Source: Lycocorax pyrrhopterus obiensis (Eukaryota; Chordata; Aves; Passeriformes; Paradisaeidae). Taken from it: 64,000 bases of DNA. The stretch spans positions 94,155,333 through 94,219,332 of the forward strand of contig JACSVZ010000004.1 of the NCBI GenBank assembly GCA_014706295.1. The letters run 5' to 3'. Positions within the stretch are counted from its first letter, which is position 1. Each line of letters opens with the position of its first letter. Under the pieces are notes generated by a model. The model had not been told where the DNA came from. It worked only from the letters and a program-made list of their open reading frames with translations, and made no database searches. This document shows, piece after piece, positions 62,591 through 64,000 of this stretch. Position numbers and translations under genes: made by a program.

Positions 62591-64000
62591 CTGAGCAAGA
62601 TAAATCATTCAGGTAGTTTTCTGTTCATGGCACATGGTAGCTTTTTTTTCCCTGGATTGAAACAAGTTGGTTTTAGTCTTGAAGCTATTTAACTGCATAA
62701 ACAATACACAGATGATGCCATACAAAAGAATGTGGAGCATGCAGACCTGTCTAGTAGGCATCTCTGAAATAACATATGTCCTAAAAGTCAGCTTGCCATC
62801 ACTGGGGAAATGGTGACATGTCTGAGGCAGTGCTGCTGACATTGCATGGGGTTAATGAATGACAGTGCCAAAATGCCAGCACTTACCTTGTCACCGCCAA
62901 AGAGCTACAATTAAATTGCCCCTTAAAGAACTGACAAGTGACGAAAGGGGTTTCAGTGAAGGTCATGAGTATCTAAGATTTCTATTCCTTTGAGCACTGC
63001 TGTAATTTCTGATTTGCCACAAAGAAATCACAAGACAAATATCCTCTATAACCCAGCAGTCTTCCCACAGAATTATTAAATTACTGGGGCACAGTTAGTA
63101 TTAAACCTGCAATATTAAGACATATTGTATGGCACTACAAGTTTACACACTCAAACTGTTCTGTGTCCTACATTATATTTCTTTCTTGGCCAGCAGTATC
63201 CATAAAAAGGGGAGAAAGTCCTCCAGAATGTATTAGACTTTTTTTTTTGAAAGAGCACAGAAGACTTTTTTCTCATGAGAAAGACACGATTTGTATCGCC
63301 CATAGGAAGGGAGGATGGGTACCATCTAACAAAGGTTTGTCTGTGCATCCACTGAAAACAGAGGGTGGAATGAATGTACCTCTTGTGCTGATATTAATAT
63401 GAGCAAAATATTTCAGTCTTTTTTTCTTTCATTAATCAGGCAAAAATCCTATCAACAGAGGTCACAGAATCTGGTTTCCAGGGTTTAAATGGACACTTTC
63501 ATATGAATGTCATTTTTTAAAGCCTGCATCGTTCTGACAGCATGGCAAAGGTAAAACACATTCCTAAAGTGTGAGTCAAACTGTATTTACATATTTACGT
63601 TTCAGATAAATGAGTGAAAATGTTTATAATAATTTTATCAAGTGTGGGAGTCCTTGCAATACTGTAAATTTGTTTTATTAATTTGAGGGAAAGGTAATTT
63701 TATTTATGTTTTTAGATGTTAATTGGGAGACGATTTTGGAATGAAATAATAGTATAAACTCAAAATGAAAAGACAGAAGAAATAAAGATAGTATTAAGCA
63801 AGATGGCAAGAGAAAGATTTCTGTCTGAGCTTTGAAAGTAATGTATGTAGGGGGTCTATAAAATGGAGAGAAGTGGTTTCTCTCCCTTCAGATTGCAGAG
63901 GTTACAGAAAACTAATGTGTCCACACAAAAGCAGTGGGTGGAATGAGGAAGTGGAGAAAAGACACTGCCAAACGAGTGACAGAATCAGAGAAGAAGGCAA
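62591..64000. other. Unique sequence to the window end, no gene seen
   Basis: No repeat or gene was recognised. The 65-79 codon frames at 63151-63402 and 62609-62842 have no recognisable domain. Confidence 0.5.

Noticed and set aside
1..64000. tRNA, snRNA, CRISPR, bacterial operon or phage features
   Set aside because: No B-box-like tRNA core, snRNA start, spaced direct-repeat array or bacterial-type gene density was found.

Overview
This looks like a 64 kb piece of a bird nuclear genome, and I see no protein-coding gene in it. The bird call rests on repeats. There are at least ten CR1 LINE fragments of the type that dominates avian genomes, with the usual 3' tail of ATTCTRTG-like repeats. 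There are also three solo LTRs of avian endogenous retrovirus type. The remainder is AT-rich and CpG-poor, with stop codons in all frames about as dense as chance predicts. The longest open frame is 169 codons, and none of the translations resembles a family I know. No tRNA, rRNA, CRISPR or operon-like structure was seen. The window is best read as intergenic sequence or the inside of a long intron; the species cannot be named from this.

Layout. 1-10.3 kb: CR1 tails at about 1.0 kb (+) and 2.6-3.4 kb (-), an unexplained GC/CpG-rich patch at 3.9-4.3 kb, a very old CR1/L3-like fragment at 6.5-7.2 kb (-), then a near-identical inverted duplication (7504-7624 and 9057-9174) whose left copy is bracketed by a 24-base direct repeat, and an old CR1 tail at 10.2 kb. 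10.3-19.8 kb: no repeat or gene that I can recognise. 19.8-22.2 kb: a 5'-truncated LTR, a CR1 tail and a complete CpG-rich solo LTR with a 5-base target duplication. 22.2-36.7 kb: mostly unique sequence with a T/G-rich tract, small hairpins, one CR1 (32.6 kb) and scattered chance ORFs. 36.66-37.01 kb: a third solo LTR. 37-64 kb: unique sequence with CR1 fragments at 44.7, 46.3-46.7, 48.4-49.3 and 54.7 kb, plus short palindromes and tandem duplications.

There is no gene set acting together here, so no pathway can be described. The most unusual structure is the inverted duplication around 7.5/9.1 kb, which looks like a local templated insertion rather than a standard transposon. I did not find a new biological system.
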